From contig CALYLW010000323.1 in assembly GCA_944989445.1 (NCBI GenBank), forward strand, positions 540,001 to 604,000: a stretch of DNA of 64,000 bases, in the 5' to 3' direction. Position 1 is the first letter of the stretch. Each line of letters starts with the position of its first letter. This stretch comes from Ampullaceana balthica. Its lineage: Eukaryota; Mollusca; Gastropoda; Lymnaeidae. Shown in pieces: positions 19,540 through 31,900 of the stretch. Under the pieces are notes generated by a model that made no database searches, was not told the DNA's origin, and saw nothing but the letters and a program-made list of their open reading frames with translations. Position numbers and translations under genes: made by a program.

Positions 19540-20199
19540 GTGTAGTTTGTTTTTTTTACTCATAATTTTCATCAATGTTTATAAAAAATTATATATCTTC
19601 TGTGACTCTTAATTTTCAAACTATTTATTTCCGTTATCTTTGAGGGCTATTTTTTATCAATGAATGAAGAAATATTTATTTTTACATTACGAACTTAAAT
19701 AATACACTCAATATATATAAATTACATTTGGGTTAAACAACTTTATTGGTAACTCAACACAATAAAATTAAAAGCAAATATGCTATTGAAAACCTTTTCT
19801 TAGTGCCAAATTATAAAATATTGAGCATATTTATAATACATTTGGGCAATTAATTAAAATAACAATAATTTATATTTATCAATGAAATGATTTTTAAAAA
19901 ACTCTTTAATTATTGAAAAGCAGTCAAAAAGTTTTACCGCATGCTTGCGTCTAACTGTATATATATATTATTATTACAAGTAAATAAAACTTTAGGGTGA
20001 CATTTTATCATTTAAAACTCATCTATAATGTGCAAATTTATCAACAGGCCACAAAAAAAAGATGTCAAATTATTTAAAGTGTACTTCATGTCAATTTCAG
20101 ATGTAAAGGGAATGTGAATCTTTTTTATACTATTTCTATTTAAGAATAGAAAGACGGCATCCTCCACAAGATGTTGAAGGAAAAATTTTAAATGGCAGC

Positions 20200-22893
20200 T
20201 TGAACAGGATGTTTTAATTTTTTATTATTGTTACTGAGAAAATTATTTTCTAAATTGCAGAATATTTTTTATATCATTTATGGTGCTTTAAAAATAAGTG
20301 ACAAATTAATCACAAGCAGTTCTTCTGTTGTCTTGGGATGCAAAACCCTTGATGCCAAATAGTATGCAGAGTGGTTCCATGTCATTCCAAGAGTTCAGCT
20401 TCAAAGCTGCAGAATGTAATAAAAAATAATAAAGAATTAGAGGGATGTTTTCTCTTATGTCTTAGATACTAGATAGTACGCTAATAGTAAAAGGCAGTGT
20501 CACAGGTGACAGAACATTTCCTTCTCATAGCATTTCAACCACATGATGCTTCATCTATTGTAATTCATTTGGAATATACATTATATCTCAAACTTTTGAG
20601 ATTTACTTTCCAGTGGCTTAAAAAACATTTTATTTCTTTACACCTATTTATCAAGAAAAGACCCAAATAAAGAAAGACATTAAAGGAGAAATAAAGAACT
20701 GAGATCAGAAGAATCAAGTCATCAACTGAAAAAAACAACATTTTAGTTTTATTAATTATTCCCTGGAATTCACATCAGTGCCTCTGGTGAGCTGACATAC
20801 AGAAATCTGTTAAGTTAACAAACAAATTTTTCCCATGGTTAGAAGTATAAAAATCAATGACTTAGTGAATTGTGTAGTTTCTTGAGTAGCTAAAGTTTGG
20901 TAGGGTCTCTACCATAGTGGCTCATTCTCCAAAAATACAAACAGGGTGAATTTTACATGGATTCGGTAATAGGCTGAAATGCATACTGTTAATGTAAGTA
21001 CCATTAGTAACTTATGGGTCATTATGAGCCACAAAAAAAAATCTACTACCACAATAAAATACCTGAACAATTTAAGTGAGAAACGATGCTATAAGTCATT
21101 TGATTGCTGTTCCCTTGCTGGCAATCCTTAGGTTGGCATCGGCTCAACAATCAGTTACTTCGCCATATTTGTATCATCGCTTCAGGGATAAGAAAGTCAT
21201 GTATGCATAAACATTGAATCATGATTAACACACTCTTTCATCAATGCTATCACTTGAGCAAAGTCTCCCTGGGTGTGGATTCAATGAGAATTTATCAAAG
21301 TAACCCATTTAACAAAGCCTTAATTCATGGCACAGTTGTTTTAAATAACTATAAGTTTCCTTCCTTTAAATGGTTCTCAAAAGTATCATTTTAACTTTTA
21401 ACTAATAGGTAGCAATCTGGTTTTTATTGCCTCTCATTTAGATTCATCATCACAATCGCAATTTATAAAATATTATTAAAAAAGTTTACCAAATATATGA
21501 ATATTTAACGTAAAGTAAAACTGAGTCAGTTTGAAACAGTAATTTTTCAGAATAAAAGAAATAAAGAGGCTCTTAAAGATAGACCTGCTGGGGTAGTTAT
21601 ATTGACAGCTAGTTAAGAACTAAATTTTTTTATAGTGATAAATTAAAATACATTCGGCTGTAAATTTAGATTGTGTACCTCTCAATATAATTGATAAATA
21701 GCTGATTAATTACAGGTGCAACTTAAATATAATTTTATTTCATTTTTTAAAAAGTTGTAATATTATACAAAAAATACCAGAGCTCATGCACATCTTTTTC
21801 AAATGGTACAAATGCACCATTTTATGATAAAAAAAATGGGAAGTGTGCCATTTCATCTTTTTTCTTTTTGGTCAATTAAAATATTTTTGTGAATATCAAG
21901 ATTCAGGGTTTCAACTATGGTCTCTGTAACAATTACATTTTCATCAAAGCAAATAATTTTAATATAGTATTTCAAATTTAAGTAGATTAAAGCTTTTGAC
22001 AATCATAACTCCTCTATAAGGGCCTGATAAATTTTTTCCATAAGAAATGACATGCAATCAAACACTTGTTTGTGTTTTAAATGTTTAATAACATCTTTTT
22101 ACTTCTGAGATCTCTCCAGAACAATCTTTCTATGAAGAGCATGACAAAGTGATCATAGCTTCATTTAAGAAATTATAATTACAAAATCTCTCTAAATATT
22201 AGATACTTAAAAATATCTTTAAGTTTAAGATTCTACTCTTAAAATTCTTTGACATACAACAAAACAATGACATTTTCCTTAAATAAACAAAATTAGAAAA
22301 AAAATTGTTTACATGCCTATCAAATATTTTTAAGCAAATGAGTAATAATGCAATATACATTTTTTTAAAAGTGGGTATCAATCATATTGGCGTTTAAAAA
22401 AAAATTTAAGGTTAATGTACAATACTTAAGCTTATTCTGATCCTTATTGAAAATTATGCATGAGATTTGATTAAATGGGAATCACAACTAATTTTAGTTT
22501 AACTTTGTCATGGACATGAACTAAAATATTTATTACCAAAAAAAAACAACATTTGCCTATTTCTATTCTTCCTAAAATAAAGTACTTTTAATTCAAAACC
22601 CACACTGCGCCCCAGATCGCAGAATTTAAAACATAATATTATAAAACATTTAAAATATACATTAATCAGGTCCATTGCATGTAACAGTCTAGAGGTGACT
22701 GCACATACAAGAGATCAGTACCTATGTTCTCCCGTGAAAAGCCTTGTGTTGCATCGATCCTCATAGTATTCTGTAGACATCTGGTCAGTTTCAGAGTACA
22801 TATAGAAAAAGGGCACTCACCTGATTAACCAGCTGGAAAGAAGATTACAAATCAACAACGAGAGAGCTGTGAGTGAAATTTCCTTCACTTACC
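20200..22893 (-). other. LUC7L3: Putative LUC7L3 3'-UTR with spliced exons
   Basis: On the minus strand the stop-codon exon ends in a perfect donor, CCAG then GTAAGTG, at 22893/22892, only 20 nt after the stop. A 12-nt segment 22821-22832 is bracketed by a T/C-rich acceptor (TTCTTTCCAG) and a perfect donor (GTGAGT). Far downstream, 20406 follows a strong pyrimidine-rich acceptor ending TTCTGCAG, and an AATAAA hexamer (minus strand, 20221-20226) follows 180 nt later. Together these suggest UTR introns of 60 nt and about 2.4 kb. Nothing coding was seen between them. This is inference from splice signals only. Confidence 0.4.
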
Positions 22894-22912
22894 TGGATAT
22901 TATGGGCTATGC

Positions 22913-25900
22913 TCATTCATCGATTTTAGAATCACCTTCTCTATTATTGGGTCCCTCAGCTGCTGATGAGTCAAGATCTCCAGTCTCAGAAACTTTGGTA
23001 GACCCAAGAATCTTCTTACTTGAAGTAAGACTGTTAAGATCATCCCCAGGACTTGCTTCTTCTTGGCCATTATCTGCACATTCCAATTAATATTGAAATT
23101 ATACTACATAAATATATTTTAATTAATTTGTCTATTAATTTAACATTACTCATTTTATAGATATCTGCAAGAGTAGTCTTAAGACTCAACATTTTTATCT
23201 AAAGGCATAAAGAGTTAAAATAATGTTTTATGAAAGTAAAATGGTATTATTAAAATTAAACCAAAAAGCAGTAGCTTTCAAAGATTTTAGTATAAATTCA
23301 ATCCAGAAGATATGAAATGTAATTACCAGATTGCTTGTGGTTTTCTGAGCTTTTGCTCTCAGACTTCTCTACTTTTTGATTATTGTCATCATGTTTCTTG
23401 TCTTGTTCACTTCTCCTCTTATCTGAACCACTACTTTTGCTGTCCCGCTCTTCTTTGTTCTTAATCTTTCTATCTCTTGATCGAGATCTCTCTCTGCTTC
23501 GCGACATTCGATCCCTAGATCTTCTGTGACCAGATTTTCTGTCTCGGCTGGCTGATCGCCTTGATGACCGACGACTTCTGCTGGTACTTCTACTTCTGCG
23601 CCTCCTAGAATAAAAACTAATATTTCTAAAATCATTTCATTTTTATTGGTTAAAACTGGACTCTAAGTGTTTGAAACAGCACTAACATTTTTTTAAAAAA
23701 AAGGATCTTGTCTCAAAATTTTAACCAGTGCTGTCCAACCTGCGGACCAGTATTAAATGGCCCACCAGTTCTTAATAAATTTTCACAATTGTTTTGTAAG
23801 AAAATAATCTTAAAAAATAATAAAAATTAACTACTTTGAGGGATTTGGTATTTTTGAGAATTTAGGTGAAAGCACAAAAGAATTGTCGCATTTGACACAT
23901 AAGGGGTGGGGCAAAGTGGGATGGTTCAGCGCTTCCCAGATCAACAACGTGGAAACATTGGGTAACACTGAAATCAGATATTAACTTCTTTTTAATGCTT
24001 TGGGGTCATCATGGTGTTAAGTGCGGCTATTATTACTATGTAGTTTTTTAAGGATAAAAGTATTAAAAGAATGGTCACCTGCTTTGTAGCCACCTGGTCA
24101 TCATAAAAATGTCAGTGCACACTTGTATGGTTCTGATTAAATAGTTGTCCACACAAATTAATGTCTGTTCTTAATGAATGATAATAGGACAAGAGTACTC
24201 AAGTGACATTTGGGGTACAAGCAAATAACTGACAAGGAATGTGAGCCAGTTGTAATTAACCCTGTCTGGGTGGGGGAATTTCCATCCATTTATTTTACAA
24301 ATAAATAGATCTGTAACTGGTTTTCAGTTCATCTGAGTATGACCCATTCTAAGAGTAGAAAGGTAAATTTATAATATAAAAACAGGGTATTAGTAGGCCT
24401 GACAAGACGTAACACAACAGCGAACGTTTCGGCAAAGAGCCTTCCTCAACGGACAAATAACGGACACATGAAACGAATAACACGAAATAATAATAAAAAA
24501 ACACTTAGCTGCGGTGAAATCCAAGCAGTCCAGTAGGGATAAAGTAAGGAGAGAAAAGTAAGAGCGTATATAGGAAAGGATAGGGTGGGTGTGGCCAATC
24601 AATCAGCTTGTCAGTGCGAACACAACGTTGATCCCATGTGGTGTAAGAGTCCCATACTCATGGATTAGTCTATTCTCCAGACTGACCCGGCCGGGTGTGT
24701 TTGTACAGGAAACCATGGCGGTGACAGACATGTCATCGACGCCCATGTGGTCACGTCCATTGAAGTGTCGGGAGACAGGACAGTGTTTGTCTTGTTTAAT
24801 GGCACGTACATGCTCAGCGATGCGGCACGAGAGTAACCTCCCCGTCTCACCAATGTACTTCAAAGGACAGCGCTTACACACAATGGTGTAGACCACATTG
24901 CGGCTGGTACAAAGATAGCCATTCCTAATCTTGAATACCCCCTTAGGGAAGACAATCTGGTCCGTCTGGGTAACAAAGGGACATGTCTTGCAGCGATTAC
25001 GACCACATGGCTTGGTGCCCAGATGGGAGGACGGAATAAGCAGACGGCTACGAACTAATAGGTCTCGCAGATTTTTGTCCCTCCTGAATACAATGAGGGG
25101 TGGGGTGGAAAATATGTTGTTTGTCTCAGGGTCTGCGAGGAGGATCGTGCGGTTTTTCAAAAATATTTCCTTGGCTCTGATGTTGTGGGGATGGTATGTG
25201 AGCACCAATTTGCTCCTTTCATTACTATCACTGGAGCGTGATACAAAGGCGTCAGCACGAGTGAAGTTTTTAACTCCCTGAAGTGCAGATTGAAGTATAG
25301 CTTCAGGGTAAGACCTTTGTCTAAAAAACTCCACCATTTCCAACGCCTTTTCCAAAAAGTCCTCATTAGATTGACACAGCCTACGGAGGCGAAGAAGTTG
25401 TGAAAAGGGAATAGAATCCTTACAGGATTTGGGATGAGACGAGGGATAGAGTAGGTAAGAGTGGCTGTCAGTAGGTTTGAAGTAGGCCGAAGTGAGGAGG
25501 CAGTTTTTCTGGAGAGTTACAGTAATGTCCAGGAAGTTAACCGATAGTTTAAAAACCATTTGTTACCTCGACTCCGTCAATCCAACCTTTCTAAAGTTGA
25601 GTCGAAGCCTTGTCTCTATTGCGCAGCCGTAAAGACATTGTCATCAAACCGGCCGACAAAGGCGGAGCCGTCGTTGTATGGGATAAGGAGTTGTATATTA
25701 AAGAAGCTCAGAGACAACTGGAGGACACCCAGTTCTACCAACAGAGAACCACAGATCCCATAATTAAAAACAACATGATGGTTAAAAAGACCATCGAAGA
25801 GTTGATAACAGAATGCGCTCTACCTCAATCAGCGTCCAGGATGCACATTTTTGACAGTGACCTGGGTAAGCCATCTTTTTATCTCCTTCTAAAATTCACA

Positions 25901-28900
25901 AGGATGGTAACCCTGGTAGACCTATTGTCTCTGCATGTTCTTGTCCAACAGAACACATTTCTCAATTCTTGGATGGTGTCTTCCAACCGATAGTGGCATC
26001 ACTTCCTACGTACATTAAGGACACCAACCATGCCTTACGGACATTCGACTCTCTGAGCATCAATCCAAACGAAAAGCACTATCTGTTCCTCCTTGATGTA
26101 TGTTCCCTCTATACATCCATTCCCCACAACGATGGCATTCTGGCTGTGCAATACTTTTTGGACAGACAACCTCACCCCAATATACCTACACACGCCTTAC
26201 TACGGTTGGCGGAATTGGTCCTAACCCTCAACTCGTTTGAGTTCAATGGCCAGTTCTTTGACCAATTTAAATTTAATAGTTAACTTTTGAAAAATTAACT
26301 ATTAATTAATCTTTAATTTCGATTAAAGCCAAAAATTGAAAAGTATGGTGTCATAAGTAACATTTATTAAACGTACTTGTCAAAAATTGAGATAACACTG
26401 GAATGTCTTCTTTATATGACATCTTTTAACAAACAACGCAAACAGACAAGTGTATTGACATTATTTGGTTCAAGTGATGAGCGGGTCTTATTGACAATAT
26501 AACAGGCCTGCCAACCTGCCAAGAAAAAAAATCTGTAGAGGGGTCCACGCGCAGCGTTGCAGCACCCCACGGTGCTGGTTTAAGAACTACATACTAAATA
26601 AATATAAAGTAATAAGTTAAATCCATTATCTTTTAATTTAAGTGTCTACAGAACATCACAGAATACTGGAAATGTTTACATTGCATTCAGATACACGAGA
26701 GAATAACCATGTTTTTCAATATGAACAGAGGCTGCATACGAGTTTAGCTTTCCAGCATTCCCCTAGTGGCCTTTTTGAACTTGAACAGTTCTTTCGTCAA
26801 TTGAAGTTAGCTTTGCTTTTAGATAAATATTAGTTTTTAGTTAGAAACTTTAGAAAGAGTATCATTCATCTGAATTAACCGAATTAATGATTGCTCTTGT
26901 TTCATTGTAATTTTTCTGGAAACATTTCTTTGAATCTGGCATTAAAAAGATAGTTTAGAAAAATCTTTATTTCTTCCAAAAAGTAGGATGGTATGGTAAA
27001 TAAAACTTTCCATCTCATATCTGAATTTCATATGCCTTCAACAATAATAACAAAGTAATTGTTAATGTAGATTCACTACTTTTACTTTACTAATCAGCAG
27101 TTGTAATTTTTGCATTTAACTATTTTTTATTGTTATTGAACCCACCACTTTCAAAAGATAATTAGGTCTGGCACAGATTGCAAATGTTTCGCCACGGCCA
27201 CAGGCGAGTGTTTTTTCCAAATACTGATACTGTTTCGAAAACGAATGTCCCAATGACGTCTTTTCTTTATTATTATTTGTTTAGTTAGACTAGTCTTAGT
27301 TAGTACTAGTACAGACACTCTGAAGCTCAGTCACTGGAAAACCGTGTTTTTAGCAGCGTTCCTAACAAATGTATCCATTTTTTTTTAAAGTCACAGAACA
27401 GCTGAATTTTTTATATTTTTTTATTAGGCTGGTAAAAGGAATAATGTACGATCGGATGGCCAACGAAGAAATAGTTTAGTTAGATATCGCGGTTCGCTTG
27501 GATAACGGAAGTACAGGAAAAAACCTAGGAAGTGGCATTTTCATTTTCGAAATACATCACCGCCATTATTAGTATTAGCTTTTTCTTTTTATAATTTTTT
27601 CGCATTCGGATTTTTCATGGTGAATTTTTTTTTCGGAAAATCGGGAGATTAAGGGTCTTATCGGGATTTCGTAAGCATGGGTAAAAAATCCGTAAAATCC
27701 CGAAAAAATCGGGAGGGTTGGCAGGCCTGATATAACCAGCCGAGCTGAACAATCGTTCACATAGCTTTAGATTGTAAATAGTGTCTCAGCTGAAATTTCT
27801 GATACTAAAGTGGATGTTTGGTTTGCAGGTGATATGTAAGCGAAATGTTCCATTTAAGCAGCGTGGCTGCACAGATATTTGACAGACGCCACGCAGGAGT
27901 TAAGAATCACCGTGCAGCAAATTTTGTAAAATATTGCACAAAAAGTGGACGTTGTGCAACTTTGCATACGAGTTTTTTTTATAAGTTTGCACACGGACCA
28001 ACGAAGCTTAGACTTAGAGGGAACATTGCATGGTAGGCAAACGATTTCTCTCAATGGACACATTAACCTTTATCAACATTTTGAACATTCACGTCAGTCA
28101 ATAGTTTAAAATCAAAATGTTCGTGTAATCGTCCGGAAATAAGTTTATATTTATCGGCCGAAATATTTTACTGTTTGACTTCCAGTACATTTATAAGTGG
28201 TGGGTTGATTAATCGTTTAAAAAAATTTTAATCGTAAAACTGTTAACAATTAATCGAGAAATTAATAGTTAATTTTCGCAGCCTTAGTTAATTTTTATAT
28301 TGCAGTTACATAAGCTAATAAATATTTATTTTTCCATGAATTTCTAAAGACGTTACCAGCAGCCCCCCGCTTAATGGAAAAAAATTGTCCCGCGAGTGCA
28401 AAAAAGGTTGGACAGCACTGATTAAAAGGGTTTTGAAAAGACTGAGTTAATAAATAATTCGAGAGAGTAATCATTAATGGCCTGATTGGTAAAACATGTT
28501 CTGAATATAACTAAATTTCTGTTAAGTGCCTGAGTTTTTATAATCACATTTGATTTTTAAAAATAATTATTGCTACAAGTGTTCCTTATGACACCAAATA
28601 AGAAAACCTGATGACTAATAGTAACATCTAAGCTCAGTGCAGCCTATTACCTGTCTCTACTCCTGCTCCTTTGGGTACGCCTTCGATCACGGCTTGAGCT
28701 ACGGCGGCGTCTTCTATCACGACTACGTGATCTACGTCTATCTCTGCTTCTTGATCTACTACTTCTTTTTCTCCGTTCCCTCTCTCTTTCTCTTTCTTTT
28801 TCCCGCTCTCGCTCCTTTTGGCGTCTTTCTTCTCTCTCTCTTTGTCGCTCTTTTTCTCTCTCTTCTCTTTCTTGCTTAAGTTTAGCTTCTGTTGCTTCTC

Positions 28901-31900
28901 TTGCTTCTATTTCAGCTCTTGCTTTTAACTGAAAAAATATTAAAAATAAAATTATTTTATTTTGATGTACTTTTTAAAAAATATAAAAATTTACCTCAGT
29001 TTCTGGACTATGGATAATGTTATTCTTGGGATGTAAGAGCCATTTAAAATGCATTAAGAGAGAGATTATTTGGACAGCAGGGAACTTAAATGGATGAATT
29101 TCGTGCTATCAGCACCCTCACATATAAGCTTAATATAGATTTCAGGAATGTAAAACATAAACAGACCTTTCTTTTTTCAACTTCTGACCGCACTTGGGCA
29201 TAACCTGCATGTTGTTTGCCCATTAAATGTTCATCTTGGCGTTGTGGTGCATCCCCAACAATTAAAAATGCTCCACAAACTTCACAAACTTCCATTTGCT
29301 TCATCATTGGAACTTCTTCTTGTACTGGTTGCTAAAGAAATAATAAAGCAGTATTTCTTTCAAAAAGCAATATGTAATTAGAACAACACTTCATAAAAAG
29401 GCTGGTAATTTAACTTTTCACAGCATTTTCTTTAAAAAAATATAACACTTGTAAATAAATACAAAGTTATCTTTTCATTTTTTTTAAGGCCCTTATCCTA
29501 TTAACTCAAGCACGCTTCCGGATCTGTATATGTCGTCAGCATATGTATATGTCGTCAGGATCTGTATATGTAGTCAACTTTTTCAAAACGCTTGTAAACA
29601 CATTTTCTGACTTGCTAGAGAGCTGAAATTTTCACAGCTATTAAGTTTCAGATCGATCGAATGTACCGTAATTAAATTAATGCATTTTTAGTTTATCTAT
29701 ATATCTGTATATATCGTCATCTAGTATTTGGGTCAGCATGTGAAAAACCTTGGGGAATCCCCTAAAAATAGCTAACCAATCGGCATTAAACCTACATAAA
29801 AGTCATTGCAAATGGCTGCCCCCATGTTATGAACTTTCTTTGTGTGTGTTTATGTGAAATGTTTTTGAAAATTCAATGTAAGATGAGTGTCTGATGAACC
29901 AAGCACTTGACAGAAAAGTGGAACTTTGTTTATGTGTTTTATTCTTTTGATTTTTTCAGTATCTAAGTCATAATTTTATCAAGAATACAGTTCTAGGTCA
30001 AGTAACAGGCTATTTTAGAGCTAGTCATAGTCGTGTTGTGTGTAGGACATGTGTAGTGTGTATAGAAAATACATTCCACATAGAACAAGCGAAATCCTAG
30101 AATGTCTTATGTAGACAATCTATGTGTTGTGAAAAAATATTTTTTTTGCTAAGTGGATCAGCGCACAAACAGCTTACAAAAGCAAAAGCAATATTACATA
30201 AAAAGAAAAGCTCAAGAAAGTGTTGAATGACTACGTATTTTTCCCTAAAACCATTCACACTGTTTTTTCAGAAACATTCAACCATATTTGTCCTTTCAAT
30301 TCATTTGCTCATGGATTTCTGTGTTTGCTTAAAACTGATCCATCATTTGAACAATATTGTATGATGCATAATTCCAATTTCTCCAATTGCTTAATTCAAA
30401 TTTCATTGCTAACAAATAGCATGGATCAAGAAGAATTGTGGATTGATTTCATCAAGAAAACCACATTTTTCCACATCAAAAACAAAAGGAACATTGCCAA
30501 ATGATATTAATTTGAAAGTTTATCCATTTCCTGATTTTCATCAGACAAGACGAGAAATAAATAAATAAGGAAAGGAAAGGAATTAAGAATGTGTAAGTTT
30601 ATATTTATAGAAAATGTCAAATTTTGCTCACAAAATTTTGTTCTAGATGAACTTGGCTAACAGGACATTTAACAGGAGTTCATGAATGAAATTAAGTTGT
30701 ACAAATCTATTTGTTAAAGCATAATAGTAGAAAATAAAATGAACAAAAAAACTTTTTAAAAAAGATGAGGCCCAACTGTAGTGAGGAATGAAGAATCTTG
30801 CATGAAAAAGCAGAAAATAATTTTTTAGTCACAAACTAAGTAGTCACACAGGGGGACTCAGAACTTTAGTGTTAGTTGATCAAATTTTATATCTCACATT
30901 AAATCCCACAATCGATCACAATAAATATCAGTTAAACGTTGGGCGGCTGTTTGGTATAAAAATTATATATTTATAAATTAGAAGGCAAAAGAGAGATCTA
31001 TAAGTGAGAGAATGAGTGAACTGCATATGTAAAACCTCATAAGCGCCGGCCTCACGTTTTTAGTCATATTAAATGAAAATACTTGAACTTGTAAGTTTTA
31101 AATTATTTTCTTCTTTTTAGTCCACTTATAAAAACGTGGTTTTTTTTAAAATCTTTTTTTACCTCTATTATTTATTCTTTTTAGTCTAAGTGAGTTTTGT
31201 CGCTTCCTTTTGATTATTAATTATTGAAGTATCGATTATGTTAAATATAATACGCATCGCGCGACAAACATTTACAGACTGAACGCGACTGAACTCCCTT
31301 TGCTGTTAAACACAGGATGTGGTCATCGATGGCTGGGGTGAACTCCGATGGCACGTGGATGTCAACAATAGCAGACGGATACAGATGCTAAATAGAGATA
31401 AACTAAAAATGCAATAATTTAATTTACGGTACATTTGATAGATCTGAAATTTTGATACAATGCATTGTCATCCAAGATCTATCTGTGGTAAAATTTTGAG
31501 ATCTCTAGGACCATCAGAAGTGGTTTAATTTTAAGTTGGAAAATTTGAAATTTTGCAGACAGACAGGAAAGCAAGTTAATAAAAACGTGGTAAAAATGTA
31601 TTAGTTTATTTAATAACTTACCGTTTCAAGCTGATGTCTCTCTTCCTTTAGTTGGTCTGCTAATTTCATTACACCTTGAGCTTCTTCCACTTTCCCTTCA
31701 CAACCTAATTCCTCTGCCTGAAAAAAATTATGTAAAATTTGACAACAAAAAATATTTTTAAAATTCATAACTAAAATATTGGAACATATCTAGCACTTAC
31801 AAGAATAAACTTTAATTTTAATGTAATCCTATATAATAAAAACTCACAATTGTAAGAACCTATTTCAAAGCATTTAGGTAAAATGAACACAATCTTAATA

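Larger units (their letters stand above)
23726..28420. mobile_element. Outer hAT-like element in LUC7L3 intron 8, loaded with nested insertions
   Basis: Termini CAGTGCTGTCCAACCT (23726) and AGGTTGGACAGCACTG (end 28420) are perfect inverted repeats. The flanking 8-mers ATTTTAAC and ATTAAAAG are only partly alike (5 of 8), so the insertion is old. Its interior now holds a Penelope-like element (24390-26258) and a second hAT (26259-28292). It makes up most of intron 8 (23605-28650). Confidence 0.75.

Noticed and set aside
23369..23635. Minus-strand 88-codon frame ILEILVFILGGAEVEVPAEV
   Set aside because: Alternate-frame reading of LUC7L3 exon 9; the RS-rich frame is the one that joins in phase with exons 8 and 10.
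24420..24470. Hammerhead-ribozyme-like core (TGAGGA ... GCCGAAAC, then a GTC) in the tail of the Penelope-like element
   Set aside because: Penelope elements can encode hammerheads, but the conserved C before TGA is T here and the sequences that should form stem I are not complementary by eye.
27854..28063. Frame ending in YLCSHAA, similar to 63531-63776 and 46590-46919
   Set aside because: All three are parts of the same hAT-family repeat, read on different strands and in differing frames.
28637..28879. Plus-strand 80-codon frame rich in Phe and Leu
   Set aside because: Antisense shadow of the Arg/Glu-rich exon 8 of LUC7L3.
30220..30504. 94-codon open frame in a LUC7L3 intron
   Set aside because: No recognisable motif, AT-rich composition and no splice context; compatible with chance.
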